Positions 15,611 through 24,255 of a DNA stretch of 64,000 nucleotides are shown piece after piece; positions within the stretch are counted from its first letter, which is position 1; each line of letters begins with the position of its first letter. The notes under the pieces were generated by a model. That model did no database searches, was not told where the DNA came from, and saw only the letters and a program-made list of their open reading frames with translations. Source of the stretch: Thalassovita sp. (lineage in GTDB: Bacteria > Pseudomonadota > Alphaproteobacteria > Rhodobacterales > Rhodobacteraceae); the NCBI RefSeq assembly GCF_963691685.1, contig NZ_OY829290.1, positions 1,054,001-1,118,000 of the forward strand, in the 5' to 3' direction. A program made the translations under genes and the position numbers.

Positions 15611-16204
15611 ATGGCAAGAGCTAAGTTCCTCTGTGACGCCGAACGCTGCATTGAATGCAACGCCTGTGTCACCGCTTGTAAGAACGAGCATGAGGTGCCC
15701 TGGGGGATCAACCGCCGCCGCGTGGTGACCATCAATGATGGTAGCCCCGGGGAACGGTCGATCTCGGTCGCCTGTATGCATTGTTCGGACGCGCCCTGTA
15801 TGGCCGTCTGTCCTGTGGATTGCTTCTACCAGAACGAAGAAGGTGTCGTTCTGCATTCCAAGGACCTGTGCATCGGCTGTGGTTACTGCTTCTACGCATG
15901 CCCCTTTGGTGCGCCGCAGTACCCGCAGGCCGGCAACTTCGGCTCCCGTGGCAAGATGGACAAATGTACCTTCTGCGCCGGCGGTCCTGAAGAAACCCAC
16001 TCCACCGCCGAGTTCGCCAAATACGGCCGCAACCGGATTGCAGAAGGCAAACTGCCGATCTGCGCCGAGATGTGTTCGACCAAGGCGCTGCTTGCGGGTG
16101 ACGGTGACATCGTCTCGGCCATCTACCGCGAACGCGTGGTGGCCCGTGGCTTTGGCTCCGGCGCTTGGGGCTGGGGTACGGCCTACGAACAGAAAGGCGG
16201 CTGA
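15611..16204 (+). CDS. fdhB: Formate dehydrogenase iron-sulfur (beta) subunit
   Basis: The 197-residue subunit has four ferredoxin-type cysteine groups: CIECNACVTAC, CMHCSDAPCMAVCP, CIGCGYCFYACP and the split CTFC...CAEMC. This is the usual arrangement for four [4Fe-4S] clusters wiring FdhA to the cytochrome b subunit. It has no own signal peptide, so it should be carried across the membrane with FdhA by the Tat system. The start follows fdhA by 12 bp, with AAGGAG upstream. Confidence 0.94.
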   Translation: MARAKFLCDAERCIECNACVTACKNEHEVPWGINRRRVVTINDGSPGERSISVACMHCSDAPCMAVCPVDCFYQNEEGVVLHSKDLCIGCGYCFYACPFGAPQYPQAGNFGSRGKMDKCTFCAGGPEETHSTAEFAKYGRNRIAEGKLPICAEMCSTKALLAGDGDIVSAIYRERVVARGFGSGAWGWGTAYEQKGG

Positions 16205-16216
16205 TCCGCTATCGCA

Positions 16217-16240
16217 GGGGGGCGCCACGCGCGCCCTCCC
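16217..16240 (+). other. Intercistronic hairpin between fdhB and fdhC
   Basis: GGGGGGCGC (16217-16225) can pair with GCGCCCTCC (one G-U) across a 5-nt loop. There is no T run, so it is more likely an mRNA-stabilising or processing stem than a terminator; it lies in the 114-bp gap between the two genes. Confidence 0.45.
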
Positions 16241-16318
16241 GCATCTCCGCCCGTTCTTCGGCTCCGTCGACCGGATCGAAAACGGTTCCCAAGAATTTCA
16301 CGACAGATTGAGGACCCC

Positions 16319-17554
16319 ATGCGCGCCCTTCTCTGGATTTTCCTATGCCTTTCGCTGGCACTGCCCCTGACCACCCCGGTCGCGGCGCAGGATGCCACGC
16401 AAGACACTACCCCGACAGCTGCCGCTGAACGTTCCGCAACCGGTGGCGCTCAGACCCTCGAAGATATCCTTGCCCGCCAGCGCGGTGAAAAGATCCAGGA
16501 TGATTTCCGCCGCAACGCCACTGGCGACCCCGACAGTGCCGCGGCAATCTCAGCGCAGCTGGGCACGCTTGGCGGCGTTTCCGATGCCGAAGTGTTCCGC
16601 GCCCTGCGCTACGGCACCGCAGATATTAACGCCTCGGCCCGTGGGCCGGTCAGCCACCTGATCATTCAGGACAGCGGCATGGCCTGGCTGCAATTCCGCG
16701 AAGGTCCGATGACCACCTATGGCGGCTATCTGATGCTGGCGATGTTTGGCCTGCTGGTGCTGTTCTATCTAATCCGCGGTAAGATCCGCATCGATGGCAC
16801 TAAAACCGGCCGCACGGTGGAACGGTTCAACGGCATTGAACGTTTTGCCCATTGGTTGCTGGCGGTTTCCTTCATCCTTCTGGGCATCACCGGGCTGATC
16901 ACACTGCTGGGGCGCAAGTTCCTGATCCCGCTGATCGGCAAAGATGCCTTTGCCCCGATCGCCATTGCCGGGAAATGGGTGCACAACAACATTTCCTGGG
17001 CCTTCATGCTGGCGCTGGCGATGGTCATTGTTCTGTGGATCAAACACAACATTCCCAACCGCACGGACATCAAATGGGTCATGCAGGCGGGTGGTCTGTT
17101 TTCCAAAGGCCTGCACCCGCCCGCCAAGAAGTTCAACGCTGGCCAAAAGGTGATCTACTGGATCGTCGCGGTCTTCGGCATTTCGATCTCCATGTCCGGT
17201 CTGGCGCTCTTGTTCCCGTTCGAACTCTCCTTCTTTGCCAAGACGTTCCAGATTGCCAACATGACAGGCCTGCCGGAAATCATCGGTTATGGCCGCCTGC
17301 CCGAAGAGCTGACCCCCTATCAGGAAATGCAGCTTTCCCAGCTGTGGCATGGCATCGTCGCCTTTGGCTTCATGACCGTGATCATCGCGCATATCTACCT
17401 CGGCTCCGTCGGGATGGAGGGCGCCTTTGACGCCATGGGCTCTGGCCAGGTGGAGGCGCAATGGGCCAAGGAACACCACAGCCTCTGGTATGATGAGGTG
17501 AAGGACAAAGAGACCGGCGCGGACAAATCCGGCGGTCAGGTTCCTGCTGAATAA
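16319..17554 (+). CDS. fdhC: Formate dehydrogenase cytochrome b556 (gamma) subunit
   Basis: The 411-residue protein has a cleavable signal peptide (to about residue 24, VAAQ), a periplasmic extension of ~115 residues, then a membrane-embedded cytochrome b domain. Heme-ligand histidines are visible in GIERFAHWLLAVSF, GKWVHNNISWAF and SQLWHGIVAFGF. It anchors FdhAB and passes electrons from formate to the quinone pool. It is longer than the classic FdnI type because of the N-terminal extension (EDILARQRGEKIQDDFRRNA), as in other alphaproteobacterial FDH3-type loci. Confidence 0.93.
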   Translation: MRALLWIFLCLSLALPLTTPVAAQDATQDTTPTAAAERSATGGAQTLEDILARQRGEKIQDDFRRNATGDPDSAAAISAQLGTLGGVSDAEVFRALRYGTADINASARGPVSHLIIQDSGMAWLQFREGPMTTYGGYLMLAMFGLLVLFYLIRGKIRIDGTKTGRTVERFNGIERFAHWLLAVSFILLGITGLITLLGRKFLIPLIGKDAFAPIAIAGKWVHNNISWAFMLALAMVIVLWIKHNIPNRTDIKWVMQAGGLFSKGLHPPAKKFNAGQKVIYWIVAVFGISISMSGLALLFPFELSFFAKTFQIANMTGLPEIIGYGRLPEELTPYQEMQLSQLWHGIVAFGFMTVIIAHIYLGSVGMEGAFDAMGSGQVEAQWAKEHHSLWYDEVKDKETGADKSGGQVPAE

Positions 17555-17566
17555 GTTGCCCCCCTG

Positions 17567-18859
17567 ATGCTGCGCGCCTCTCTTCTGTCGTCTTTACTGC
17601 TTATGGCCTCGCCCCTTCTGGGGGGCGAGTTCTTCACGCTGTCGGGCCACGGCGGCCCGATCAAAGGCATTGCGGTAGGACCAGAGGGGCGGATTGCCAC
17701 GGCCAGTTTCGACAATTCGGTTGGCCTGTGGCAGGGCGATCAACCACACTGGCTGGAGGCGCATGAGGCCGCGGTGAACACAGTGGCCTTTGTTGATGCG
17801 GATACCCTGATTTCTGCCGGGGATGACTTCGCCGTTTATCGCTGGGATCTGACAACGGGGCAGGGCCAGCGTTTGGGCCAGCATCAGGGCAAGGTGATGT
17901 CATTGGCTGTTGCGCCAGACGGCTTGAGCGTTGCCTCGGCCAGTTGGGATGGCAGCATCGGTATCTGGTCCCTGTCGGGTGCTGCGCCGCAGTTTCTGAC
18001 CGGCCATGCCGGGGCGGTCAATGATGTGGCGTTTTCTGAGGATGGCACGCAGCTTTATTCAGCCTCCGCCGACGGGTCGGTCCGGCTATGGGATCTCAGC
18101 ACCGCCAGCCTGAAGGCACAGCTGGTTGCTGGTGGATTTGGCATCAACACCCTGGCTTTGAATGAGGCGGAGGGCTGGCTGGCCTATGGTGCCGTGGATG
18201 GCGTCACCCGTGTGATCGACCCTGAGAGCCGCGCTTTGGTCAAAGACTTCACGCTCGAACGCCGCCCGATCCTTGCCATGGCCACCGATCCAGAGGGCCG
18301 CTATCTGGCGGTGGGGGATGGCCATGGCTACATCTCACTGCTCGACAGCCGTGACTGGTCCCTTCTGGTTGATTTCCGCGCCACCACCCGCGGCCCGATC
18401 TGGGCGCTGGCCTTCAGCCGGGATGGGCAAAACATCCATGCTGGTGGCTTGGATGAGCAGCTGTTCTCCTGGCCGATTGATGGGCCGAAGGGTGACAAAA
18501 TGACAGTTGGTGACAAACCGTTCCTGCAAGGCATCCAAAGTGCCTCAGCCGGGGAGCATCAATTCAACCGCAAGTGTTCCATCTGCCACAGCCTGACCGA
18601 TGACAGTCAGCGCCGTGCCGGGCCAACGCTTAAAAATCTGTTCGGCCGTCCCGCTGGGGCCGTGCCGGGCTATATCTATTCCGAGACCCTGCGCAATTCC
18701 GCCATCATTTGGGGGGCTGAAACCGTCGATGCGCTTTTTGATCTGGGGCCAGAGGTGTATATAAAGGGGACGAAAATGCCCATGCAACGTATCACCAATC
18801 CCCAGGATCGAGCGGCACTCATCGCGTTTCTGCGCAGCCATTCGGAGCCCAAGGAGTAA
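17567..18859 (+). CDS. Exported WD40 beta-propeller fused to cytochrome c
   Basis: This 430-residue protein has a Sec signal peptide (MLRASLLSSLLLMASPLLGG), then about seven WD40-type repeats (FTLSGHGGPIKGIAV, FLTGHAGAVNDVAFSEDGT and ADGSVRLWDLS among them) over residues ~20-310. A C-terminal class-I cytochrome c domain has CSICHS and a Met-containing GTKMPMQRI. It starts 12 bp after fdhC in the same operon, so it probably acts as or regulates a periplasmic electron acceptor or partner of the FDH complex. That role is inference. The combination of WD40 and cytochrome c is uncommon. Confidence 0.85.
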   Translation: MLRASLLSSLLLMASPLLGGEFFTLSGHGGPIKGIAVGPEGRIATASFDNSVGLWQGDQPHWLEAHEAAVNTVAFVDADTLISAGDDFAVYRWDLTTGQGQRLGQHQGKVMSLAVAPDGLSVASASWDGSIGIWSLSGAAPQFLTGHAGAVNDVAFSEDGTQLYSASADGSVRLWDLSTASLKAQLVAGGFGINTLALNEAEGWLAYGAVDGVTRVIDPESRALVKDFTLERRPILAMATDPEGRYLAVGDGHGYISLLDSRDWSLLVDFRATTRGPIWALAFSRDGQNIHAGGLDEQLFSWPIDGPKGDKMTVGDKPFLQGIQSASAGEHQFNRKCSICHSLTDDSQRRAGPTLKNLFGRPAGAVPGYIYSETLRNSAIIWGAETVDALFDLGPEVYIKGTKMPMQRITNPQDRAALIAFLRSHSEPKE

Positions 18860-18864
18860 CGGAC

Positions 18865-18990
18865 ATGAAATCTTTTTTCTTTGCATGTGCAGCGATCATC
18901 GGCATCGCGGTGGCATCCAATGTTGTGCTGAACGGGTCGGGCTTTTCGACCCAAGAGCGCACCACCAGTGCCTCCGCCCGAGTGGAATAA
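18865..18990 (+). CDS. 41-aa single-span or secreted peptide
   Basis: This is a short ORF beginning MKSFFFACAAIIGIAVASNV. It has one hydrophobic N-terminal segment (residues ~3-20) and a polar Ser/Thr-rich tail ending in ASARVE. It has its own ribosome-binding site, AAGGAG (18851-18856), and starts 5 bp after the WD40-cytochrome gene and 15 bp before the response regulator. It therefore fills the operon gap exactly. It could be a small membrane partner of the histidine kinase or of the FDH complex. No family was recognised with certainty. Confidence 0.6.
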   Translation: MKSFFFACAAIIGIAVASNVVLNGSGFSTQERTTSASARVE

Positions 18991-19005
18991 AGGACGTTTG
19001 CACAG

Positions 19006-20382
19006 GTGAATACACCGACGAATTTAACTGTCCCCGAACAGTCTGAGTTCGGGATTGGCCTCGCGCAGGCTTCGGTTCTGGTGGTCGATGACGAACCGGG
19101 GATCCGTAACTTCATCGTTAAAATTCTGGGCCCGATGGTGGGGCGCGTGGAACAGGCGGACAGCGCCGCCAATGCCTCCAAGCTGTTGGATGCAAACCAC
19201 TTTGATATTGTCATCCTCGACAACATCATGCCCGGCACCACCGGTCTGGAATGGCTGCGTGAACAGCGCAAGCTGGGCTTTTTTGCTGATGTGATCCTGA
19301 TCACCGCTTTTGCGGATATGGACACGGCCATCGAGGCGATGCGCGCGGGCGTGGTGGATTTTGTGCTGAAACCCTTCCGCTCCAACCAGATCATCAACGC
19401 AGTTGCGCGATGTGTGGACCGGGTGAACCTGCGTCGTGAAAACTACTTACTGAAATTCGAACTGGCGTCGGGCAACACCGCCGCGCGTGAACGGATGCTG
19501 GGCAGCTCTTCGGCGTTGCAGGACATTCGCAACACGCTGGAACGCGCTGCCCCATTGATGACGCCGGTGATGTTCACTGGTGAAACCGGCACCGGCAAGG
19601 AAATCGCCGCCCGTGCGCTGCACGCGATGTCGGAACGGGCTGGCAAACCCTTTGTGCCGATCAACTGTGCAACGATCTCCCCCGATGTGATTGAAAATGA
19701 ACTGTTCGGCTTTGTGCATGACAGTGGTCCCAATCAGCGGGCGCGGCAGGACGGGCTGTTTTTGAACGCCAATGGCGGCACGCTTTATTTGGATGAAATC
19801 GCTGAATTGCCGCTTTCCATTCAGGCGGCACTGTTGCGGGTGATCGAACATCGCAAGATCCGCCCGGTTGGCTCCCTGCGTGAGGTCCCACTGGATCTGC
19901 GGTTCATTTTCGCCACTAACGCCGATCTGGAAAAAGCCGTGGCCGAGGGGCGGTTCCGCGAAGATCTGTATCACCGCATCAAGGTCCTGAAGATTGAGAT
20001 GCCAGCACTGCGCAAACGGGCGATGGACATCAAGGAACTGACGCTGATGTTCATCCAACAAATCTCCCGCGCGTTGGGGATTGAGCCGCTGCCGCTCAAT
20101 GAAGGGGTGTTGTTGAACCTGTCGCGCTATGACTGGCCGGGCAATGTGCGTGAGCTGCGCAATGTGGTCGAACAGTCCTTGATCCAGGGCGAGTGGCCCG
20201 CTGAATTTGCCAGTTCTGAGCCCGGCAAAGAGGTGGAAGCGGTGGACAGCCTGCAAGAGGTGGAGCGCCGTCATATCCTGACCGTGCTGGAGGCCTGCAA
20301 TGGCAACCGGGCCGAGGCGGCGCGGCGGCTGGGTGTCTCGCGCAAGACCATCGACCGCAAATGTGCGATGTGGAATGGCTGA
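19006..20382 (+). CDS. NtrC/HupR-type response regulator without a GAFTGA motif
   Basis: The 458-residue protein has a receiver domain (acidic pair Asp28-Asp29, phospho-acceptor Asp72 in VILDNIMPG, Lys in LKPFR), an AAA+ domain (GETGTGKE Walker A; GGTLYLDEI Walker B) and a Fis-type helix-turn-helix (NRAEAARRLGVSRKTIDRK). After ELFG, where sigma-54 activators have GAFTGA, the sequence reads FVHDSGPNQRARQDG. The sigma-54 contact loop is therefore absent, as reported for Rhodobacter capsulatus NtrC, which works with sigma-70 polymerase. The start is GTG 19006 with AAAGGA upstream. It pairs with the kinase gene that overlaps its end, and is probably the local regulator of the FDH operon. Confidence 0.88.
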   Translation: MNTPTNLTVPEQSEFGIGLAQASVLVVDDEPGIRNFIVKILGPMVGRVEQADSAANASKLLDANHFDIVILDNIMPGTTGLEWLREQRKLGFFADVILITAFADMDTAIEAMRAGVVDFVLKPFRSNQIINAVARCVDRVNLRRENYLLKFELASGNTAARERMLGSSSALQDIRNTLERAAPLMTPVMFTGETGTGKEIAARALHAMSERAGKPFVPINCATISPDVIENELFGFVHDSGPNQRARQDGLFLNANGGTLYLDEIAELPLSIQAALLRVIEHRKIRPVGSLREVPLDLRFIFATNADLEKAVAEGRFREDLYHRIKVLKIEMPALRKRAMDIKELTLMFIQQISRALGIEPLPLNEGVLLNLSRYDWPGNVRELRNVVEQSLIQGEWPAEFASSEPGKEVEAVDSLQEVERRHILTVLEACNGNRAEAARRLGVSRKTIDRKCAMWNG

Positions 20383-22399
20383 TGCGGTGTCAGATCACCC
20401 GGCCGTAGCACAGCAGGGGCCACGTAACCGCCGCCGGCGGGTTTCGGTGCGGGTGCGGTTGTTGGCGATTGCGCTGCTGCCGACCGTGTTCATCATGCCG
20501 ATCTTTTTTATCATCACCGCGATCAACTGGTCGGCGCGTTTTGATAACCTATTGATTGCCAAGGTGAACGGGGAACTGACCATTGCGCAGCAATATCTGT
20601 CGCGCATCGTCGAAAGCCGTCAGTTGCAGGTGCAAAGCCTTGGCGACAGTCGGCAGTTTTCCATCGCGGTGGAGCGTGGGGGGGCTGAGGCACTTCAGGC
20701 CTTGCTGGATGCCCAGCGTGACGCGCTTGGCTTGGATTTCCTCTATGTGCTGAACCCGCGTGGTGTGGTGATTTCCTCGCCGGATTTTGTCCAGACCGAC
20801 ACGTTGGAACATTGGCCGGTGGTGGGCAGTGCCCTGCAGGGCAAATCCGCAGCGGCGATTGATCTGTTTTCCGGTGAAGAGCTGAAGCAGATGTCGCCGA
20901 TTTTGGCATCGCGGGCGCGGATCCGGCTGGTGCCGACACAGGCGGCTGTGCCCACAGACCGCACCGAAGAAACCCGCGGGATGTTTGTGCACACCGCCGC
21001 CCCGATCAGCCTGCCAAACGGGCAGGGGGCGCTGGTCGGGGGGGTCTTGCTGAACCGCAACCTCAACTTCATCGATACGATCAACGATCTGGTTTACCCG
21101 ACCGCCTCCTTGATTGAGGGCACAGTGGGCACCGCGACGCTGTTTCTAGATGATGTGCGTGTGTCGACAAATGTGCGGCTGTTTCAGGATCAGCGGGCGC
21201 TGGGCACGCGGGTCTCGGCCGCAGTGCGCGAGGCCGTTCTGGACGAAGGGCGCACCTGGCTCGACCGGGCCTTTGTGGTGAATGACTGGTACATCTCGGC
21301 CTATCAGCCGATCACCGACAGCATGGGGGAACGGGTTGGCATGCTCTATGTCGGGTTCCTTGAAACGCCTTTCCGCACCGCCAAATTCAAGACCCTGCTG
21401 ACCTTCGCCGCCGCATTTGTGGTGATCGTGTTGCTGTCGGTTCCACTGTTTCTGCGTTGGGCGCGCCAGATTTTCCGCCCGATTGAGCGGATGCAAGGCA
21501 CCATCAACCGCGTGGAGGAGGGTGACCTGGGCGCACGTACCGGCGTTGAAAACCGTGGCGATGAACTGGGGCGCGTGGCGGAACAGATGGACAGCCTGCT
21601 GGATCAGATCCAGGACCGCGACCGCGAATTGAACAACCGCGTCGCTGAACGCACCCGCGAGTTGCGCGAAGCCAACAACCGGCTGGAGGCGACCACCAAA
21701 CAGCTGTTGGTCTCGGAAAAACTGGCGGCGGTTGGCGAAATCGCAGCCGGGATTGCCCATGAGATCAACAACCCGATGACCGTAATTCAGGGCAATCTGG
21801 ACCTGATCCGGTCTGAAATCGGCCCGCAGGCGGAGGGTCTGAAGACCGAGTTCCGACTGATCGACGAACAGGTGCATTCAGTCTTTCTGATCGTCAACAA
21901 GCTGTTGCAGTTCACCCGGCCTGACGAATACGCCGGTGAGGTTGAAAGCCACCACCCCGATGAGGTGATTGAGGATTCCATCCCACTGGTCCAGCACCTG
22001 CTGAACAAGGTTGATATTGATCTCTACCTGCGCCTCAACGCGACGCGTTATCTGGGGATCAACCGGACTGAGCTGCAGCAGGTGCTGATCAACCTGATCG
22101 TCAACGCCATCCACGCCATGCCTGATGGCGGTGATCTGCTGCTCAGGGCAGATGACATGGACCGCGAAGGCAACCCCGGTGTGCAGATCGTGGTGCAGGA
22201 CAGCGGTGATGGGATGGAGGCCGATGTGCTGGCGCGGGTGTTTGATCCGTTCTTCACCACAAAACAGGGCGAAGGCACTGGCCTGGGCCTGTCGATCAGC
22301 CGCAAGATCGTATTGCGCTACGGCGGCCACATGCATGCCGACAGCTCGCCCGGCACCGGCACGCGGTTCACCATCTGGTTGCCGCAGGAGGGCACCTGA
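20375..22399 (+). CDS. Membrane sensor histidine kinase partner of the NtrC-type regulator
   Basis: The 674-residue kinase has a first membrane helix (~residues 25-50), a large periplasmic double-Cache-like sensor region and a second helix (~340-365). A HAMP segment follows (RPIERMQGTINRVEEGDLGA), then a coiled coil, a HisKA domain with phospho-acceptor His462 in GIAHEINNP, and a HATPase domain (DSGDGMEADV; GTGLGLSISRKI). ATG 20375 overlaps the regulator stop by 8 nt; the longer open frame from 20300 lies wholly inside the regulator gene. The signal sensed is unknown; formate or a redox cue would fit the location. Confidence 0.9.
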   Translation: MADAVSDHPAVAQQGPRNRRRRVSVRVRLLAIALLPTVFIMPIFFIITAINWSARFDNLLIAKVNGELTIAQQYLSRIVESRQLQVQSLGDSRQFSIAVERGGAEALQALLDAQRDALGLDFLYVLNPRGVVISSPDFVQTDTLEHWPVVGSALQGKSAAAIDLFSGEELKQMSPILASRARIRLVPTQAAVPTDRTEETRGMFVHTAAPISLPNGQGALVGGVLLNRNLNFIDTINDLVYPTASLIEGTVGTATLFLDDVRVSTNVRLFQDQRALGTRVSAAVREAVLDEGRTWLDRAFVVNDWYISAYQPITDSMGERVGMLYVGFLETPFRTAKFKTLLTFAAAFVVIVLLSVPLFLRWARQIFRPIERMQGTINRVEEGDLGARTGVENRGDELGRVAEQMDSLLDQIQDRDRELNNRVAERTRELREANNRLEATTKQLLVSEKLAAVGEIAAGIAHEINNPMTVIQGNLDLIRSEIGPQAEGLKTEFRLIDEQVHSVFLIVNKLLQFTRPDEYAGEVESHHPDEVIEDSIPLVQHLLNKVDIDLYLRLNATRYLGINRTELQQVLINLIVNAIHAMPDGGDLLLRADDMDREGNPGVQIVVQDSGDGMEADVLARVFDPFFTTKQGEGTGLGLSISRKIVLRYGGHMHADSSPGTGTRFTIWLPQEGT

Positions 22400-22411
22400 A
22401 TGCAGGCCTGC

Positions 22412-22657
22412 TCAAACGGTGATCAGCGCGTAGCGATGCGGGGCCTTGCCCTCGCCGCCGCCGTCCAGCGCCTCGGCGCCCTGAAAGCTGTGGCCGCTTT
22501 CGTTACAGAAATGCGGGATGTCGATCAGGGCGGCCGGATCATCGGCCAAAACAGTCACTTTCGACCCAGCAGGCAGGCCTTGAATACGTTTGCGCAGCCG
22601 CAGAACCGGCAGCGGGCACAACAGCCCCAGCGCATCAATTTCCAATGTCTCGCTCAT
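22412..22657 (-). CDS. TusA-family sulfur carrier protein
   Basis: The 81-residue protein has the TusA signature LGLLCPLPVLRLRK, with the sulfur-accepting Cys in CPxP, and the IDIPHFCNESGH segment. TusA-like proteins shuttle persulfide sulfur from cysteine desulfurases. This copy lies head-to-head with fdhD, whose product transfers sulfur to FDH, so it may feed FdhD (inference); a general tRNA-thiolation role is the alternative. ATG 22657 is used; the frame is open upstream into the divergent gene but without a ribosome-binding site. It converges on the kinase gene with a 12-bp gap and no evident terminator. Confidence 0.85.
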   Translation of the reverse strand: MSETLEIDALGLLCPLPVLRLRKRIQGLPAGSKVTVLADDPAALIDIPHFCNESGHSFQGAEALDGGGEGKAPHRYALITV

Positions 22658-22733
22658 GGCGCCAACATAGGTGCTGCGGTTGAGCCTGTCCATGCGACAG
22701 CGCGCCAATCCCACCGCAAAACAGGAGGCATCT

Positions 22734-23630
22734 TTGGCCAAACTGTCTGACACTGCCGGCCCCGGCTACCTCATCGCGCCGGACCTTCTGCGCCCCGGCT
22801 TGACCGCCGCTGTCACCGGTGTGGATCAGGACGGGCAGGCGCAAGAGATTTCCGTTGTCGAAGAGCGCCCGCTGACGATCTACCTCAACAGTCAGGAGAT
22901 CGTCACCGCGATGACCATCGGCGATTACCCGGATTATCTGGCGCTGGGGTTCCTGCGCAATCAGGGCATGCTGCTGGCCGACGATCAGGTCACCGGTGTC
23001 GACTATGATGAGGAGCTGGAGGTCGTGGTGGTGCGCACGGAACGGGCCACCAACTATGAGGAAAAGCTTAAGAAAAAGACCCGCACCTCGGGCTGTGCGG
23101 TCGGCACCGTCTTTGGTGACATGATGGAGGGGCTGGAAGATCTGCAGCTGCCCGCAACCCCGGTGCGCACCTCATGGCTCTATGCGCTGGCGCATCAGAT
23201 CAACCGCACCCCCAGCCTCTATCTGGAGGCTGGCGCGATCCATGGCACCGTCCTGTGTCAGGAGGATCGCCCGCTGGTCTATATGGAGGATGTCGGCCGT
23301 CACAACGCCGTTGATAAAGTTGCAGGCTGGATGTTTGCCCAAGGGCAGGGACCGGAGGATAAGATCCTCTACACTACTGGGCGGCTGACCTCAGAAATGG
23401 TGCTGAAAGCGGCGCAGATGGGCATTCCCACGCTGGTCTCCCGCTCAGGCTTCACCGCCTGGGGGGTGGAGCTGGCGCGCAAGCTGAACATGACCCTGAT
23501 TGGCCGGATGCGCGGCAAACGATTCACCTGCCTCAGCGGGGCCGAGCGTCTGCAGTATGACGCCGATCTAGCCACCGTTTCAGATGACAGCAAGACACAT
23601 CGCCGCAAGGGAGCCGCCGCAGATGGCTGA
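22734..23630 (+). CDS. fdhD: FdhD sulfurtransferase required for formate dehydrogenase activity
   Basis: The 298-residue protein transfers sulfur to the bis-MGD cofactor of FDH. The TTG at 22734 is the best start: AGGAGG (22723-22728) lies 5 nt upstream, whereas GTG 22671 and ATG 22692 have none. The reactive loop reads RTSGCAVGTVFGD, with one cysteine rather than the CxxC pair of E. coli FdhD. Other family features are YMEDVGRHNAVDKVAGW and TTGRLTSEMVLKAAQMG. The stop overlaps mobA by 8 nt, starting a four-gene cofactor operon (fdhD-mobA-mobB-moeA). Confidence 0.93.
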   Translation: MAKLSDTAGPGYLIAPDLLRPGLTAAVTGVDQDGQAQEISVVEERPLTIYLNSQEIVTAMTIGDYPDYLALGFLRNQGMLLADDQVTGVDYDEELEVVVVRTERATNYEEKLKKKTRTSGCAVGTVFGDMMEGLEDLQLPATPVRTSWLYALAHQINRTPSLYLEAGAIHGTVLCQEDRPLVYMEDVGRHNAVDKVAGWMFAQGQGPEDKILYTTGRLTSEMVLKAAQMGIPTLVSRSGFTAWGVELARKLNMTLIGRMRGKRFTCLSGAERLQYDADLATVSDDSKTHRRKGAAADG

Positions 23631-24255
23631 GAAGATACCTGGCGTTATTCTGGCAGGCGGCCTGTCGTCGCGCATGGGTGGCGGGGATAAGTGCCTGCTG
23701 TCCTTGGGCTCGGAAACACTGTTGCAGCAGGTGATCGCGCGGTTGCGCCCGCAGGTCAGCGCGATGGTGCTGAACGCCAATGGCGATGCCAGCCGGTTTG
23801 CCGATTATGGCCTGCCGGTTGTGGCTGATGGCATCGAAGGCTACGCCGGACCATTGGCCGGGGTGCTGGCAGGGCTGGACTGGGCAGCGGCGCAGGGGGC
23901 CGATCACATCGTCTCAGTCGCTGCGGACACGCCGTTTTTCCCGACGGATCTGGTTCACAGGCTCAACACCGGGCGGGGCCGTGCGCCACTGGCCCTTGTT
24001 GCCAGCATTGATCCGAAACGCGGGCAGGTGCGTCAGCCGACCTTTGGCCTCTGGCCGGTGGCCCTGCGCGATGACCTGCGCGCGGCGCTGCAGGACGGTT
24101 TGCGCAAAGTGGTGATCTGGACAGACAAACATGGCGGCACCGAGGTGCTGTTTGAACCGGTAAACGGGCAGGAGCCGTTTTTCAACGTCAACACACCCGA
24201 AGATCTGGCCATCGCCCGTCAGATGGCCGCAGCAGAACTGGGGGCAGCGAAGTGA
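23623..24255 (+). CDS. mobA: Molybdenum cofactor guanylyltransferase MobA
   Basis: The 210-residue protein attaches GMP to molybdopterin to form MGD in the cytoplasm. It has the nucleotidyltransferase N-terminus GVILAGGLSSRMGGGDK, the metal-binding VAADTPFF and the C-terminal NVNTPEDLAIA. ATG 23623 (MAEKIPG) with AAGGGAG upstream is preferred over the in-frame ATG at 23584, which lies further inside fdhD. It overlaps mobB by 4 nt (GTGA). It supplies the bis-MGD cofactor that FdhA needs. Confidence 0.93.
   Translation: MAEKIPGVILAGGLSSRMGGGDKCLLSLGSETLLQQVIARLRPQVSAMVLNANGDASRFADYGLPVVADGIEGYAGPLAGVLAGLDWAAAQGADHIVSVAADTPFFPTDLVHRLNTGRGRAPLALVASIDPKRGQVRQPTFGLWPVALRDDLRAALQDGLRKVVIWTDKHGGTEVLFEPVNGQEPFFNVNTPEDLAIARQMAAAELGAAK

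Noticed and set aside
22671..22733. Longer FdhD from GTG 22671
   Set aside because: No ribosome-binding site precedes it and AGGAGG lies within the extension, correctly spaced for TTG 22734.
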